From Algorimicrobium algoritergicola (lineage in GTDB: Bacteria; Bacteroidota; Bacteroidia; Flavobacteriales; Flavobacteriaceae), in NCBI RefSeq assembly GCF_008086165.1, contig NZ_VSKL01000001.1, positions 310,001-374,000 of the forward strand: a stretch of 64,000 bases of DNA, written 5' to 3'. The notes under the pieces are model-generated. The model was not told where the DNA came from. It did no database searches and saw nothing but the letters and a program-made list of their open reading frames with translations. Shown here piece after piece: positions 19,982 to 30,081 of this stretch. Position 1 is the first letter of the stretch; the number at the start of each line of letters is the position of its first letter. A program made the translations under genes and the position numbers.

Positions 19982-20016
19982 AAAAAAATCCCAAGATTAA
20001 ACTTGGGATTTTTTTG
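19982..20016 (-). terminator. Terminator of the sdhCAB operon
   Basis: Stem AATCCCAAG, short loop, CTTGGGATT, with T-runs on both strands. It is located just below the sdhB stop on the minus strand and above the M28 peptidase start. Confidence 0.85.
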
Positions 20017-20032
20017 TTTTAATAAAATATTT

Positions 20033-20779
20033 TTATCCTTTTAAACTCGCTTTTAAATACTCACGATTCATACGTGCAATATTTTCCAATGAAATTCCTT
20101 TAGGACATTCCACTTCACAAGCTCCCGTATTGGTACAGTTACCAAAACCTTCTTCATCCATTTGCTTAACCATGTTTAAAACACGGTCTGTTGCTTCAAT
20201 TTTACCTTGAGGCAATAAGGCAAATTGTGATACTTTAGCGCCAACAAATAACATGGCTGACGAGTTTTTACAACTCGCTACACACGCTCCACAACCAATA
20301 CAAGTTGCTGAATCGAATGCTGTATCTGCATCGTGTTTGTTGATAGGAATGGCATTAGCATCAATAGTATTTCCAGAGGTATTTACCGAAATAAACCCAC
20401 CTGCATGTTGAATACGATCAAAAGCAGATCTGTCAACCACTAAATCCTTAATAACTGGAAATGCTGTTGCTCTAAATGGCTCAATAACAATGGTGTCGCC
20501 ATCTTTAAACATACGCATATGTAATTGACACGTAGTAACACCACGATCTGGACCATGGGCTTCCCCATTAATATATAATGAACACATACCGCAAATTCCT
20601 TCACGACAATCGTGATCAAATTCCACAGGCTCATCACCTTTGTTAATTAGACCTTCATTTAATACGTCTAACATTTCTAGGAAAGACATATCTGGAGAAA
20701 TATCACTAATTGGATATTCAACCAATTTTCCTTTATCGTTAGCGTTTTTCTGACGCCATATTTTTAACGTTAAATTCAT
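20033..20779 (-). CDS. sdhB: Succinate dehydrogenase/fumarate reductase iron-sulfur subunit
   Basis: A 248-residue electron-transfer subunit of respiratory complex II at the cytoplasmic side of the inner membrane. All three cluster motifs are visible: the [2Fe-2S] ligands in CREGICGMC plus the later TTCQLHM, the [4Fe-4S] motif [11 protein letters not shown], and the [3Fe-4S]/[4Fe-4S] closing motif [14 protein letters not shown]. It carries electrons from SdhA's FAD to the quinone site at SdhC. It is last in the operon sdhC-sdhA-sdhB, with 11 bp between sdhA and sdhB. The long second-domain insertion is typical of the Bacteroidota/epsilon type. Confidence 0.97.
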   Translation of the reverse strand: MNLTLKIWRQKNANDKGKLVEYPISDISPDMSFLEMLDVLNEGLINKGDEPVEFDHDCREGICGMCSLYINGEAHGPDRGVTTCQLHMRMFKDGDTIVIEPFRATAFPVIKDLVVDRSAFDRIQHAGGFISVNTSGNTIDANAIPINKHDADTAFDSATCIGCGACVASCKNSSAMLFVGAKVSQFALLPQGKIEATDRVLNMVKQMDEEGFGNCTNTGACEVECPKGISLENIARMNREYLKASLKG

Positions 20780-20790
20780 AGCTTTCCTTC

Positions 20791-22788
20791 TTATTTATAA
20801 CTTCTTTCTTTCACTTCAATATTTTCGAAAACCAAATCTTCCTTGTGTAACAAAGCGTCTTTTGGTTCACCTTTATACTCCCAAGCTGAAACGTATTGGA
20901 ATTCCTTTCTACGTTGTGCTTCACCTTCATCTGTTTGGTGTTCTTCTCTAAAGTGTCCACCAGCAGATTCCTCACGTAATAAAGCATCTTTAGCAAACAA
21001 TTCACCTAACTCTAAATAATCGGCTACACGTAATCCTTTTGCTAATTCTTCATTAAACTCTTCATTGGTCCCTGGTACGCGAACATCTTTCCAGAATTCT
21101 TTACGCAGTTCTGCAATCTCTACGATAGCAGATTTTAAATCTTCTGCATTACGAGCCATACCACATTTGTTCCACATAATTTTCCCTAAACGTTTGTGGA
21201 AATGGTCAACAGAATGTGTTCCGTTATTATTAATTAAATGGGCAATGTTATCACGAACACTCTTCTCTGCTTCATCAAATGCTGATGAATTTGTAGGAAT
21301 TGGTCCTGTTCTAATATCATCTGCTAAATAATCGCCAATTGTATATGGTAGTACAAAATAACCATCGGCTAAACCTTGCATTAATGCCGAAGCACCAAGT
21401 CTGTTAGCGCCATGATCTGAAAAGTTAGCTTCACCAATTGCATATAATCCTGGAACGGTAGTTTGTAAATTATAATCTACCCAAATACCTCCCATGGTAT
21501 AGTGAACGGCTGGATAAATCATCATTGGTGATTCGTATGGGTTCTGATCAACAATTTTCTCATACATCTGGAACAAGTTACCATACTTGTTTTTCACCAC
21601 TTCTTGTCCTAATTTTCTAACAAGCACATCATCATCTTCATTTAATCCTTTAATATGAGCTTGCTCTTTTCCGTAACGCATAAATGCGGATGCGAAATCT
21701 AAATAAACCGCTTCGCCAGTTGCATTTACACCATAACCAGCATCGCAACGCTCCTTAGCAGCACGTGATGCAACATCACGAGGCACTAAATTACCGAAAG
21801 CTGGATAACGACGTTCTAAATAATAATCACGATCTGCTTCTTCTAATTGTGTTGGTTTTAATTTACCAGCACGAATAGCTTCAACGTCTTTTTTATGTTT
21901 AGGCACCCAAATACGTCCATCGTTTCGTAACGATTCTGACATAAGGGTTAATTTTGATTGATGATCTCCAGAAACTGGAATACAAGTTGGGTGAATTTGC
22001 GTGTAACACGGATTAGCAAAGTAAGCACCACGTTTGTGAGCTTTCCATGCTGCGGTTACATTAGAACCCATGGCGTTTGTTGATAAAAAGAATACGTTTC
22101 CATATCCACCAGTTCCTAAAACAACTGCGTGTGCTGAATGACGTTCTATTTCACCTGTAACCAAATTACGAGCAATAATACCACGTGCTTTTCCGTCTAC
22201 AATAACAACGTCTAGCATTTCATGGCGACTGTACATTTTTACTTTACCACGACCAATTTGACGATTTAATGCCGAATAAGCGCCTAATAGTAATTGCTGA
22301 CCTGTTTGACCAGCTGCATAAAATGTTCTAGAAACTAATACACCACCAAATGAACGGTTATCTAATAAACCACCATACTCACGTGCAAAAGGAACACCTT
22401 GTGCTACACATTGGTCAATAATATTAGCAGATACTTCAGCCAAACGATACACGTTAGCTTCACGCGAGCGGTAATCACCTCCTTTAACGGTATCATAAAA
22501 TAAACGGTAGGTTGAATCACCATCACCTTGATAATTTTTAGCGGCATTAATTCCGCCTTGTGCTGCAATAGAATGCGCACGTCTGGCAGAATCTTGGAAG
22601 CAAAAAGCTTTTACGTTATAACCCAATTCCGCTAACGTTGCCGCTGCTGAACCTCCCGCTAAACCAGTACCAACAACAATAACGTCTATTAAACGCTTGT
22701 TAGCTGGGTTAACCAGATTGATTGAGTTTTTATGATTAGTCCATTTATCTTTAAGTGGACCCTGTGGTATTTTAGCATCTAAAGCCAT
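20791..22788 (-). CDS. sdhA: Succinate dehydrogenase/fumarate reductase flavoprotein subunit
   Basis: A 665-residue catalytic subunit that oxidises succinate to fumarate with covalently bound FAD. The Rossmann start is [19 protein letters not shown]. The FAD-linking His is in [11 protein letters not shown]. Active-site segments include [11 protein letters not shown], the catalytic Arg region ([18 protein letters not shown]), and [11 protein letters not shown]. The length (about 665 versus about 590 in E. coli) is that of the Bacteroidota/Bacillus-like form. It lies between sdhC (14 bp) and sdhB (11 bp). Confidence 0.97.
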   Translation of the reverse strand: MALDAKIPQGPLKDKWTNHKNSINLVNPANKRLIDVIVVGTGLAGGSAAATLAELGYNVKAFCFQDSARRAHSIAAQGGINAAKNYQGDGDSTYRLFYDTVKGGDYRSREANVYRLAEVSANIIDQCVAQGVPFAREYGGLLDNRSFGGVLVSRTFYAAGQTGQQLLLGAYSALNRQIGRGKVKMYSRHEMLDVVIVDGKARGIIARNLVTGEIERHSAHAVVLGTGGYGNVFFLSTNAMGSNVTAAWKAHKRGAYFANPCYTQIHPTCIPVSGDHQSKLTLMSESLRNDGRIWVPKHKKDVEAIRAGKLKPTQLEEADRDYYLERRYPAFGNLVPRDVASRAAKERCDAGYGVNATGEAVYLDFASAFMRYGKEQAHIKGLNEDDDVLVRKLGQEVVKNKYGNLFQMYEKIVDQNPYESPMMIYPAVHYTMGGIWVDYNLQTTVPGLYAIGEANFSDHGANRLGASALMQGLADGYFVLPYTIGDYLADDIRTGPIPTNSSAFDEAEKSVRDNIAHLINNNGTHSVDHFHKRLGKIMWNKCGMARNAEDLKSAIVEIAELRKEFWKDVRVPGTNEEFNEELAKGLRVADYLELGELFAKDALLREESAGGHFREEHQTDEGEAQRRKEFQYVSAWEYKGEPKDALLHKEDLVFENIEVKERSYK

Positions 22789-22802
22789 ATTAGATATATT
22801 TT

Positions 22803-23480
22803 TTAGTGATTAAAATGATGAAATAGGGCAATAAAAATAAATCCTAATGGAATACCTATTGCGTATACTTTTGCAAAACCTTTTAATCCTCGTGTGTATT
22901 TGTTATTTGCTCCAACCGATTGGAATGCGGACATAAAACCATGCAATAAATGCAATGCTAAAAACACAAATGCTAAACAGTAAGCTGCCACACGCAATGG
23001 GTTTTCAAATTTATGAACCAATTCTTCGTAATATCTAAATCCTTCGCCATCGGCTAATAATCCAGACATATCTCCTTGGATATATTTGGTGTTAATTTCT
23101 GGAAACCAAAAATCGATAAAGTGAAGTACAATAAAAGCCAAAATAGCTGCTCCACTCCAAATCATGTTTCTACTCATCCACGATGAATTGGCGTTGCCAT
23201 TATTTTTAGCATAACTAATTTTTCTAGCACTATTGTTTTTTATTTCTAGTACAAATCCCATTATAAAATGGAACATAACACCAAAAATTAAAATAGGTTG
23301 AAAAAGATACTGCACTAACCAGAAGGTTCCCATAAAGTGAGACACATCATTAAACGTATCAGGACTGAATACTGATAACAGGTTAATTGCAAAATGCTGT
23401 AGTAAAAAAATCATTAGGAAGAGTGCCGAAAGTGCCATGGCAAATTTTCTTCCAATCGAAGAATTCAAAATTCCGCTCAT
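22803..23480 (-). CDS. sdhC: Succinate dehydrogenase cytochrome b558 subunit
   Basis: A 225-residue membrane anchor of complex II with five predicted helices, the single-subunit diheme type found in Bacteroidota, so no sdhD is expected. Histidines in membrane segments are suitable haem ligands: [30 protein letters not shown] and the C-terminal FHHFNH. The N-terminus [24 protein letters not shown] is typical of the family. It is the first gene of sdhCAB; a well-formed promoter lies 25 bp upstream. Confidence 0.95.
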   Translation of the reverse strand: MSGILNSSIGRKFAMALSALFLMIFLLQHFAINLLSVFSPDTFNDVSHFMGTFWLVQYLFQPILIFGVMFHFIMGFVLEIKNNSARKISYAKNNGNANSSWMSRNMIWSGAAILAFIVLHFIDFWFPEINTKYIQGDMSGLLADGEGFRYYEELVHKFENPLRVAAYCLAFVFLALHLLHGFMSAFQSVGANNKYTRGLKGFAKVYAIGIPLGFIFIALFHHFNH

Positions 23481-23504
23481 TGTTGAAGTTTAATATTTAT
23501 CAAA

Positions 23505-23537
23505 CAAAGATACGTTTCAAATCAGTTTTAGACAAAA
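23505..23537 (-). promoter_or_regulatory. Sigma-A promoter of sdhCAB (TTTTG-N20-TATCTTTG)
   Basis: On the minus strand the -33 element TTTTG (complement of 23533-23537) and the -7 element TATCTTTG (23505-23512) are 20 bases apart, matching the Bacteroidota consensus TTTG-N(19-21)-TAnnTTTG. The leader to the sdhC ATG is about 20 bases. Confidence 0.7.
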
Positions 23538-23579
23538 TACAGACATTTATATTATTTATTTAGAATGATTTTAAACAGA

Positions 23580-23625
23580 ATAATAAACCCGTTCGACTAA
23601 TCAAAGTCAAACGGGTTTATTATTT
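23580..23625 (-). terminator. Terminator of the 23640-24521 gene
   Basis: Long stem AATAAACCCGTT ... AACGGGTTTATT with near-perfect inner extension (CGACT/AGTCA) and flanking A/T runs. It is located immediately below the stop of the lipoprotein gene on the minus strand. Confidence 0.8.
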
Positions 23626-23639
23626 ATTGGAGTTTTATA

Positions 23640-24521
23640 CTAATCTACCATTGGAATCAAGCCACGTAAACCCATATCCACTAACTGCTCTCCAGCTTGC
23701 GGTTCATATTTGCCATCGGCTGTAATTTCGGTCCACTCAAAACTATTATTTACAGAAAATGATAAGGTAACAACTACATCTTCGGTTTCATTTCCCGTAA
23801 TGTTTAGTCCATTTTCAAATTCGCCTGTCACCACACAAGACCCTTGCGGAATTGGTGACGAATCAAATAACGGATTTGGGACAGTTGTTGCTCCAGGAGG
23901 TGCCTGACCTTGAGATGTAAAACCTAAAGCTTCAAAAGCCCAAAAGCCTTGAAGCTTATTCGCATTGACTGGAAAAGTCACACCATTAAAAGTTAAGTCT
24001 GGTACATAAGTATTATACCCAACAAAACTTGCTAATGTTCCTGAATACTCATTTCCATCAGCCGCTAAAAAATTAATAGCGCCTTCTTGATATGCTAAAG
24101 ATACACGTACCCAACTATAATTGCCTGCTGCAACTTGCCTTAACGGAATGGTTACAAACGTTTCGTTACTTCCCGCAAATTTAGATTCGCGGAAATCAAT
24201 AGCCTTTTCACCTCCAATAGTTGTTGATGGCCCTTCGTAAACGATGGCTCCTTCTCCTAATAATGTATTTGCTGTAGGTGCTAATTCAATATAATTTGAA
24301 CTCATCCTCGCAAAATTTGGCGATTGCGCTGCATTTCCATCTGAAATAGTTGCTGGTTGTCCCAAATTATTCAAGCGTACTTGATTGGGATCAAATTTGA
24401 ATTTAATAACTAAATTGGCTTCTGAAGAACCGGGATTTCCAATAGGTTCGTTTACAGAATCTTCACTACAAGATAGAAACCCAAATAAACCAATACAAAC
24501 GATAATGCTTAAAGCTCTCAT
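23640..24521 (-). CDS. Lipoprotein, unknown function (Bacteroidota-specific type)
   Basis: A 293-residue lipoprotein: MRALSIIVCIGLFGFLSCSED with lipobox FLSC, followed by a Gly/Ser/Pro linker. The mature part is beta-rich and Gly/Asn-rich (VIKFKFDPNQVRL, NYIELAPTANTLLG, NYSWVRVSLAYQEG, DVVVTLSFSVNNSFEWTEI), like adhesive or carbohydrate-binding envelope proteins. The early KFKFDPNQ(V)RL and the gap-NFARMSS pattern recall MbnP-like or DUF4382-like lipoproteins only loosely, so no family is claimed. It lies 49 bp downstream of the large BNR protein on the same strand, so the two may be co-transcribed. Confidence 0.75.
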   Translation of the reverse strand: MRALSIIVCIGLFGFLSCSEDSVNEPIGNPGSSEANLVIKFKFDPNQVRLNNLGQPATISDGNAAQSPNFARMSSNYIELAPTANTLLGEGAIVYEGPSTTIGGEKAIDFRESKFAGSNETFVTIPLRQVAAGNYSWVRVSLAYQEGAINFLAADGNEYSGTLASFVGYNTYVPDLTFNGVTFPVNANKLQGFWAFEALGFTSQGQAPPGATTVPNPLFDSSPIPQGSCVVTGEFENGLNITGNETEDVVVTLSFSVNNSFEWTEITADGKYEPQAGEQLVDMGLRGLIPMVD

Positions 24522-24570
24522 AATTGAAATTGTTTGGAATTAAAACGCAGAAACACTTAAAATAGTATGC

Positions 24571-27414
24571 TTACTTAATTTCAAAATCAACAACTTCTCC
24601 TAATAACTGAACGCTATAAATACCTTTTGGTAAATAATATGTATCGTTTTGCGTTTTCGGAATATTTAAATCCGATTGTTGTTTCATTAGTGCTTTTCTG
24701 CCTTTTTCGGAAATCGACAAATCATAAGAAACATAATTGAAGCCTGCATCCAAATCAACAGGAATACGTTTCAAAACATCGTTATTTGCTGAACGGATTT
24801 CAATAGCGTGTTTTCCGGCATCCTTCACATAAACTTTAATACTAGTTTCTGGCACATAAGGCTCTAAATACTGACTCCAAGAACTTCCCCATCGTGAGGA
24901 ATAACGCATAGATTCCATAGGAAATAGTGTTGCGTTTTTAGCTAATAACGTCGCATTCACATTTTGAAGCGGTTCAATATTCGCGGTATATAAACTCCGT
25001 CCATGAGTTCCTAAAATTAAATCGTTAGCTTCTGGGTGAATCACTAAATCGTGTACAGCAACCGCTGACAAACCATTTGAAAAGGCTTCCCAAGAATCAC
25101 CTTGATTAAAGGATACATAAGCGCCATTATCAGTCCCAACATATAAAATGTTTTCGGCTTTTGGATCTTCTTTAATCACATTTACAGGAGACATGGGCAT
25201 ATTTGACGCGATGGATTTCCATGTTTTTCCATAGTCATTTGACATATATAAATAGGTGCTAAAATCATCCCAACGATAGCCATTGAGTGCTACATATACG
25301 CGTTCCTTTTTATGTTGAGATGCAATTACGCGTGTTACCCATAAATCTTTTGGAAAACTATTAGAAATCAATTCCCAAGTACCACCAGCATTTTTAGTTA
25401 CTTGTACCAATCCATCATCACTTCCTGTATACAGTAATCCAAAATTAAATGGCGATTCACTAATACTTGATAAGGTTCCATACGCTACATTTCCTTTTTT
25501 ACCGCCATTCGTTAAATCGGGACTGATGGCTTGCCAAGTTTCACCTTGATTCATAGAACGCATGAGTTTATTACCTCCTAAATACAAAATATCTTGATTA
25601 TGTGGTGATAATAAAATAGGCGTTTGCCAGTTAAAACGATACGGGTTTTCGCCTAATTCATGCTTTGGCTGAATATAGGTTTGATCTTTGGTTTTTCGGT
25701 TTATTCTGTAATAATTACCAAATTGATACCCTGTAAAAACGATATTAGAATTTCTACTATCTATTTGAATTTGCATACCGTCTCCACCCATAAGTTCTTC
25801 CCATGGATATTGTCCATTTTGATGCCAACGTTTGCTTTCTCTAGCATTATGAGGACCAACCCAAACCCCATTATCCTGCAAACCACCATAAATATTGTAT
25901 GGTTTTTCGTTATCGACATTAATGGCATAAAATTGTCCAACAGCATTCACATTTAGTTTTTCCCAGTTTTCGCCATCGTCATAACTAATATTTAATCCTC
26001 CATCATTCCCATCAATTAAATGGCCTGATTTTTTAGGATTAATCCATAACGCTTGATGATCGGCATGGACATTTTCGCGACTGATAGATGTGAATGTTTT
26101 CCCACCATCTTTCGATTTTAAAATGGGAACCCCTAATACATAAATCCCATTTGCATCCTGGGGATCCACACGAATTTCACCAAAATAATAACCATAACTA
26201 AAGTATAAACCTTCTAAATAATCGTCATGAGTTTTTTTCCATGTTTTCCCAGCATCTGTACTTTTGTAAACTTCAGCGCCAATTACTGGTGTATCAAATA
26301 ACATGGCATTGGCATCCTCTAAATAATGCGCTAAATCTATGGGTTTTACTGTTCCAGTCCGCACGAGTTGCTTCACATTATCTGCACGATATTTTTCTTG
26401 AAAACCATTCGTTTTTAAATAATTATTCAGTTTTTTATCATCTATATCCAACAGCTGATCTACTGTCATGGTTTTAAAGTCATCCTTTGTTAAACCACGT
26501 ATTTCGCTTTTTTCTTTTGAATCCGATCTATGAAATTGACTATCATGCAAGGCGTAAATTGTGTTTTCATCATAAACAGCTAACCCTATTCTACCAACGC
26601 CAATTCCCGTGGGGAAACCACTGGCTTCCGTTGATATTTTTTGCCATGTATTTCCAGCATCTTCACTTTTATAAATTGCTGAATTAGCACCATTTCCTGA
26701 AAAATTCCAAGCTTTTCGGTCTCGTGTCCAGGAGGAAGCAAACATCGTATTGAAATTATCTGGCACCTGTTGCACATCAATTATACCACTAGAATCATCA
26801 ACAAATAAGGTCTGTTTCCATGTTTTACCACCATCCACAGTTTTATAGATTCCGCGTTCGTTATTAGACGAATACAAGTGACCAGTAGCGCCAACAATAA
26901 CAGTATCTGGATTATCAGGATTTATTAAAATTCGACCAATATGATGCGAATCTGACAATCCAACATGCTCCCATGTTTTGCCATTATCAATAGATTTTAA
27001 AACACCAATTCCTGCATAACTAGAACGCGACGAATTATTTTCACCTGTACCAACCCAAATGGTTCTGGTTGACCAATGTACGGCAATATCACCCACATTT
27101 TGTGTATGGGCCGAATCTAAAATCGGCACAAAAGAGGCTCCGTTATTTACAGTATGCCAAACACCGCCAGAAGCATACGCCACATAAAACTCGATGGGAT
27201 TTTCTGGATTCACATCCAAATCCGTTACACGACCACTCATAACTGTTGGTCCAATGTTAGTAAATGGGATATTTTTAACGAGCGATTGTTGTATTAAAAC
27301 GTGTTTCTGATCTAATGATTTTTCTACTAAAGTAGACGACGTTGCAGGCTGCTGGCTAAAAGCAGTTGCACCCATTAGAACAAAACCAAGATTGATTAGC
27401 TGAAGGCATTTCAT
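24571..27414 (-). CDS. Secreted BNR/VPS10 (sortilin-like) beta-propeller protein
   Basis: A 947-residue exported protein (signal MKCLQLINLGFVLMGATAFSQQ). Numerous Asp-box/BNR repeats S-x-D-x-G-x-T-W are spread through the chain, e.g. SIDNGKTWEHV, TVDGGKTWKQT, SEDAGNTWQKI, STDAGKTWKKT, SKDGGKTFTSI, SYDDGENWEKL, NQGETWQAI, NDYGKTWKSI and NQGDSWEAF. This indicates one or two ten-bladed propellers as in sortilin/VPS10 or xyloglucanase-type proteins. The last ~140 residues form a separate domain (ESMRYSSRWGSSW ... YYLPKGIYSVQLLGEV). No T9SS sorting tail is obvious. Flavobacterial members are annotated as glycosyl hydrolases or WD40/BNR proteins; enzymatic activity is not supported by visible catalytic residues. 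Confidence 0.88.
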   Translation of the reverse strand: MKCLQLINLGFVLMGATAFSQQPATSSTLVEKSLDQKHVLIQQSLVKNIPFTNIGPTVMSGRVTDLDVNPENPIEFYVAYASGGVWHTVNNGASFVPILDSAHTQNVGDIAVHWSTRTIWVGTGENNSSRSSYAGIGVLKSIDNGKTWEHVGLSDSHHIGRILINPDNPDTVIVGATGHLYSSNNERGIYKTVDGGKTWKQTLFVDDSSGIIDVQQVPDNFNTMFASSWTRDRKAWNFSGNGANSAIYKSEDAGNTWQKISTEASGFPTGIGVGRIGLAVYDENTIYALHDSQFHRSDSKEKSEIRGLTKDDFKTMTVDQLLDIDDKKLNNYLKTNGFQEKYRADNVKQLVRTGTVKPIDLAHYLEDANAMLFDTPVIGAEVYKSTDAGKTWKKTHDDYLEGLYFSYGYYFGEIRVDPQDANGIYVLGVPILKSKDGGKTFTSISRENVHADHQALWINPKKSGHLIDGNDGGLNISYDDGENWEKLNVNAVGQFYAINVDNEKPYNIYGGLQDNGVWVGPHNARESKRWHQNGQYPWEELMGGDGMQIQIDSRNSNIVFTGYQFGNYYRINRKTKDQTYIQPKHELGENPYRFNWQTPILLSPHNQDILYLGGNKLMRSMNQGETWQAISPDLTNGGKKGNVAYGTLSSISESPFNFGLLYTGSDDGLVQVTKNAGGTWELISNSFPKDLWVTRVIASQHKKERVYVALNGYRWDDFSTYLYMSNDYGKTWKSIASNMPMSPVNVIKEDPKAENILYVGTDNGAYVSFNQGDSWEAFSNGLSAVAVHDLVIHPEANDLILGTHGRSLYTANIEPLQNVNATLLAKNATLFPMESMRYSSRWGSSWSQYLEPYVPETSIKVYVKDAGKHAIEIRSANNDVLKRIPVDLDAGFNYVSYDLSISEKGRKALMKQQSDLNIPKTQNDTYYLPKGIYSVQLLGEVVDFEIK

Positions 27415-27560
27415 AAAAAGGAGTGGTTAGTTAATTAAAATTGAAAAATAAACATAAAGCGACTAGCATCAAAATTTGGTGTTAAAATTAACCAAAAGTG
27501 TTGTGATATTTCTCTTAACTATCTTGAAACATGTAACTTTGAATTAATCAAAATTAAACA

Positions 27561-27740
27561 CATGAACCGAGCGCTCTAAAAACATTATCACCAAGGATAA
27601 TTATTTTATTGCGAACACATGTGACAATTAAAAAACAATAAAAACGAACACATGAACCGAGCGCTCTAAAAACATTATCACCAAGGATAATTATTTTATT
27701 GCGAACACATGTGACAATTAAAAAACAATAAAAACGAACA
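27561..27740 (+). repeat. Perfect 90-bp tandem duplication upstream of pepP, each unit with a 5-codon ORF
   Basis: Bases 27561-27650 and 27651-27740 are identical. Each unit begins CATGAACCGAGCGCTCTAAA, which contains ATG-AAC-CGA-GCG-CTC-TAA (MNRAL), and ends AAAACGAACA. The next bases after unit two are again CATGAA, now the real start of pepP (27742). Thus the translation-start context ACACATGAA occurs three times at exactly 90-base spacing. The rest of the 327-bp gap from 27415 holds nothing else recognisable. Confidence 0.95.
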
Positions 27741-27741
27741 C

Positions 27742-29034
27742 ATGAAATACCATCTTATAGACAATCAACTCTTTATTAAAAACAGAAAAAACTTTATGGC
27801 TCAAATGAAGCCCAATAGTTTAGCCGTTTTTAATTCGAATGACGTATATCCAATTGGTGCAGACAGTACCATTCCATTTCAACAAGATCGAAATATATTT
27901 TATTTAAGTGGTGTAGACCAAGAAGATAGCATCTTAGTCCTATTTCCAGACAGCCCAAATCCAAAGTATCGTGAAATGTTATTTGTTACGGAAACAAACG
28001 ATCATATTGCTGTTTGGGAAGGTGAGAAACTAACCAAAGAAAAAGCATTAGGTACTTCGGGTATAAAAACTGTGTTTTGGCTTCAAGATTTTGAGAAAAT
28101 TTTTAAAGAAGTTATGGCACAATGCGAAACGGTTTACATAAATACCAATGAGCATTATCGTGCTAATACAGAAACAGAAACGCGTGAAGACCGTTTTAAT
28201 AAAAAATTAAAAGAGCAGTATCCCGCACATAGCGTAGCGAAAAGTAATCCTATATTACAACGTTTACGTTCTGTAAAAGATAAGATTGAATTGGACATCA
28301 TGCAGCAAGCCTGTAATATTACAGAAAAAGGTTTCCGTCGTCTTTTAAATTTTGTGAAGCCAGGTGTTATGGAATATGAAATTGAAGCGGAGTTAATGCA
28401 TGAATTTTTAAGAAATCGTTCTAAAGGATTTGCGTATACACCTATTGTGGCGTCTGGAAATAATGCCAATGTGTTACATTATATTGAGAATAATCAAGAA
28501 TGTAAGGCTGGCGATTTAATTCTACTAGATGTAGGTGCAGAATACGCTAATTACTCGAGTGATATGACGAGAACTATTCCTGTTTCAGGAAAGTTTAACG
28601 ACAGACAAAAAGAAGTTTATAACGCAGTAAATCATGTGAAAAAAGAAGCTGAAAAAATGTTAGTTCCTGGAACTATTTGGGCGGATTACCATGTGGAAGT
28701 TGGTAAATTAATGACGTCTGAACTTTTAAAATTAGGTTTATTAGACAAAGCCGATGTTCAAAATGAAAACCCTGACTGGCCAGCTTATAAAAAGTATTTC
28801 ATGCATGGAACGTCTCACCATATTGGTTTAGACACGCATGATTATGGGTTACTTCATGAACCTATGACAGCAAACATGGTCTTTACAGTAGAACCTGGGA
28901 TTTATATTCCAAAAGAAGGTTTTGGTATCCGTTTGGAAGATGATTTAGTGATTCAAGAATCTGGAGCACCGAAAAACTTAATGGGCAATATCCCTATTGA
29001 ATTGGAAGAAATTGAAGATATTATGAATTCATAA
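27742..29034 (+). CDS. pepP: Xaa-Pro aminopeptidase (M24B, aminopeptidase P)
   Basis: A 430-residue cytoplasmic metallopeptidase that removes an N-terminal residue before proline. The N-terminal creatinase-like domain covers ~1-170 (IPFQQDRNIFYLSGV). The pita-bread catalytic domain follows with its five metal ligands: Asp in LLLDVGAEY, Asp in SSDMTRTIP, His in HGTSHHIGLDTHD, Glu in VEPGIYIP and Glu in IRLEDDLVI. Length and order match bacterial aminopeptidase P. The start is fixed by the ATG of MKYHLIDNQLF. The leader is the 90-bp tandem duplication, with two upstream mini-ORFs; a perfect palindromic terminator follows. Confidence 0.93.
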   Translation: MKYHLIDNQLFIKNRKNFMAQMKPNSLAVFNSNDVYPIGADSTIPFQQDRNIFYLSGVDQEDSILVLFPDSPNPKYREMLFVTETNDHIAVWEGEKLTKEKALGTSGIKTVFWLQDFEKIFKEVMAQCETVYINTNEHYRANTETETREDRFNKKLKEQYPAHSVAKSNPILQRLRSVKDKIELDIMQQACNITEKGFRRLLNFVKPGVMEYEIEAELMHEFLRNRSKGFAYTPIVASGNNANVLHYIENNQECKAGDLILLDVGAEYANYSSDMTRTIPVSGKFNDRQKEVYNAVNHVKKEAEKMLVPGTIWADYHVEVGKLMTSELLKLGLLDKADVQNENPDWPAYKKYFMHGTSHHIGLDTHDYGLLHEPMTANMVFTVEPGIYIPKEGFGIRLEDDLVIQESGAPKNLMGNIPIELEEIEDIMNS

Positions 29035-29060
29035 TTAGTTTCAAACGTTTATATACTAAA

Positions 29061-29092
29061 AGAAGGCGCTTTCATGAAAGCGCCTTCTTTGT
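29061..29092 (+). terminator. Terminator of pepP (28-bp perfect palindrome)
   Basis: AGAAGGCGCTTTC followed by its exact complement GAAAGCGCCTTCT and a short T-run, 26 bp after the pepP stop. It can serve both strands but has no minus-strand gene ending into it except the carboxymuconolactone-like gene at 29153, which also ends nearby. Confidence 0.85.
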
Positions 29093-29152
29093 ATTTATAA
29101 CCCACTCTATTTCCATCTGGCCAAAATAACATATCTTTTCGCTCGACTTATT

Positions 29153-29710
29153 TTAAACCGTAGTTGAAAACTTACCAGCTTCCACTTTTGGGAAATCGAC
29201 AATTGTTTCAGCTATATGATTGACATAATTTGTTAATGTATTGGACACAACATTTAGTATAATTTCCATAACATCTTCATCGTTAAATCCAGCTGCTTTA
29301 AAGGTTTCTAAATCTTGCGTACTAATCTTTCCTTTATTATCAGTTACTTTTTTAGCAAACTGCAAAGCTACTTGTGTTTTAGAATCTGCCGACAATCCTT
29401 GACGGTTATTATCTATTTCTTCTCCACTTAAACCTTGCTTGGATCCTATAAAAGTATGTGCTGACAGACAATAATCACAACTGTTAGTTTCTGCAATAGC
29501 AAGTGCTAATTGCTCTCTAAATTGAGGCTGGAAATTTCCTTTTTCAGTTAATTGTCCAAATGCTAAATAGGTTTCTAAAGTGGCTGGTGAATTTCCCATA
29601 ACTTTTAGAAGATTTGGTACCATTCCCATTTTATTTTTTACTTTATCAAAAAGCTCTTTTGATTTTCCAGTTGCTGTTTCTGGATTTAATGTTTCAATTC
29701 TTGTATTCAT
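29153..29710 (-). CDS. AhpD-like/carboxymuconolactone decarboxylase-family protein
   Basis: A 185-residue all-helical protein with the AhpD-type redox motif SCDYCLSAH (Cys78, Cys81, His85), preceded by REQLALAIAE. In this family the CxxC and a nearby His reduce peroxides or recycle a peroxiredoxin. The N-terminal NPETATGKSKELFDKV and MVPNLLKVMGNSP are typical of alkylhydroperoxidase-domain proteins. It is last of three closely spaced minus-strand genes, with thioredoxin (25 bp) and DoxX (25 bp), pointing to a thiol-based oxidative-stress operon. The exact substrate is unknown. Confidence 0.9.
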   Translation of the reverse strand: MNTRIETLNPETATGKSKELFDKVKNKMGMVPNLLKVMGNSPATLETYLAFGQLTEKGNFQPQFREQLALAIAETNSCDYCLSAHTFIGSKQGLSGEEIDNNRQGLSADSKTQVALQFAKKVTDNKGKISTQDLETFKAAGFNDEDVMEIILNVVSNTLTNYVNHIAETIVDFPKVEAGKFSTTV

Positions 29711-29735
29711 AATATTATATTTTAAAGTTTCTAAT

Positions 29736-30056
29736 TTATACTGTTTGTATTTGGTTGATTTTCTCCCTTAAGTCTGTTTCTGTAAGCAATCCCGAATGTC
29801 TATCTATAACTTTTCCTTCATTGAAAAACACTAATGTTGGTATACTTCTAACATTAAATTGGGCAGCTAATTCACTATCCTGATCAACATTTACTTTCTT
29901 AATAACCACAATATCTTGCAACTCGGCGGCTAATTTGTTGACGATTGGCAATAATGTCTGACAAGGCCCACACCAATCCGCATAAAAATCTAATACAACA
30001 TTTTTATTTGTTTCTATGGTGTTATTAAAGTCTGCTGTTTTTAATTGAATATCCAT
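29736..30056 (-). CDS. Thioredoxin
   Basis: A 106-residue single-domain thioredoxin with the active site WCGPC (Cys29, Cys32), the cis-Pro loop RSIPTLVFF and the usual FYADWCGPCQ core. Length and sequence match cytoplasmic thioredoxins. It sits between DoxX and the AhpD-like gene, so it probably supplies electrons to the AhpD-like protein in peroxide defence rather than being the cell's only thioredoxin; that partner relation is inferred. Confidence 0.94.
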   Translation of the reverse strand: MDIQLKTADFNNTIETNKNVVLDFYADWCGPCQTLLPIVNKLAAELQDIVVIKKVNVDQDSELAAQFNVRSIPTLVFFNEGKVIDRHSGLLTETDLREKINQIQTV

Positions 30057-30081
30057 TTTGTATGTATTTAAGATTTTTAAA

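Noticed and set aside
27561-27740. CRISPR-like repeat
   Set aside because: Only two adjoining units of 90 bp with no spacers; it is a simple tandem duplication.
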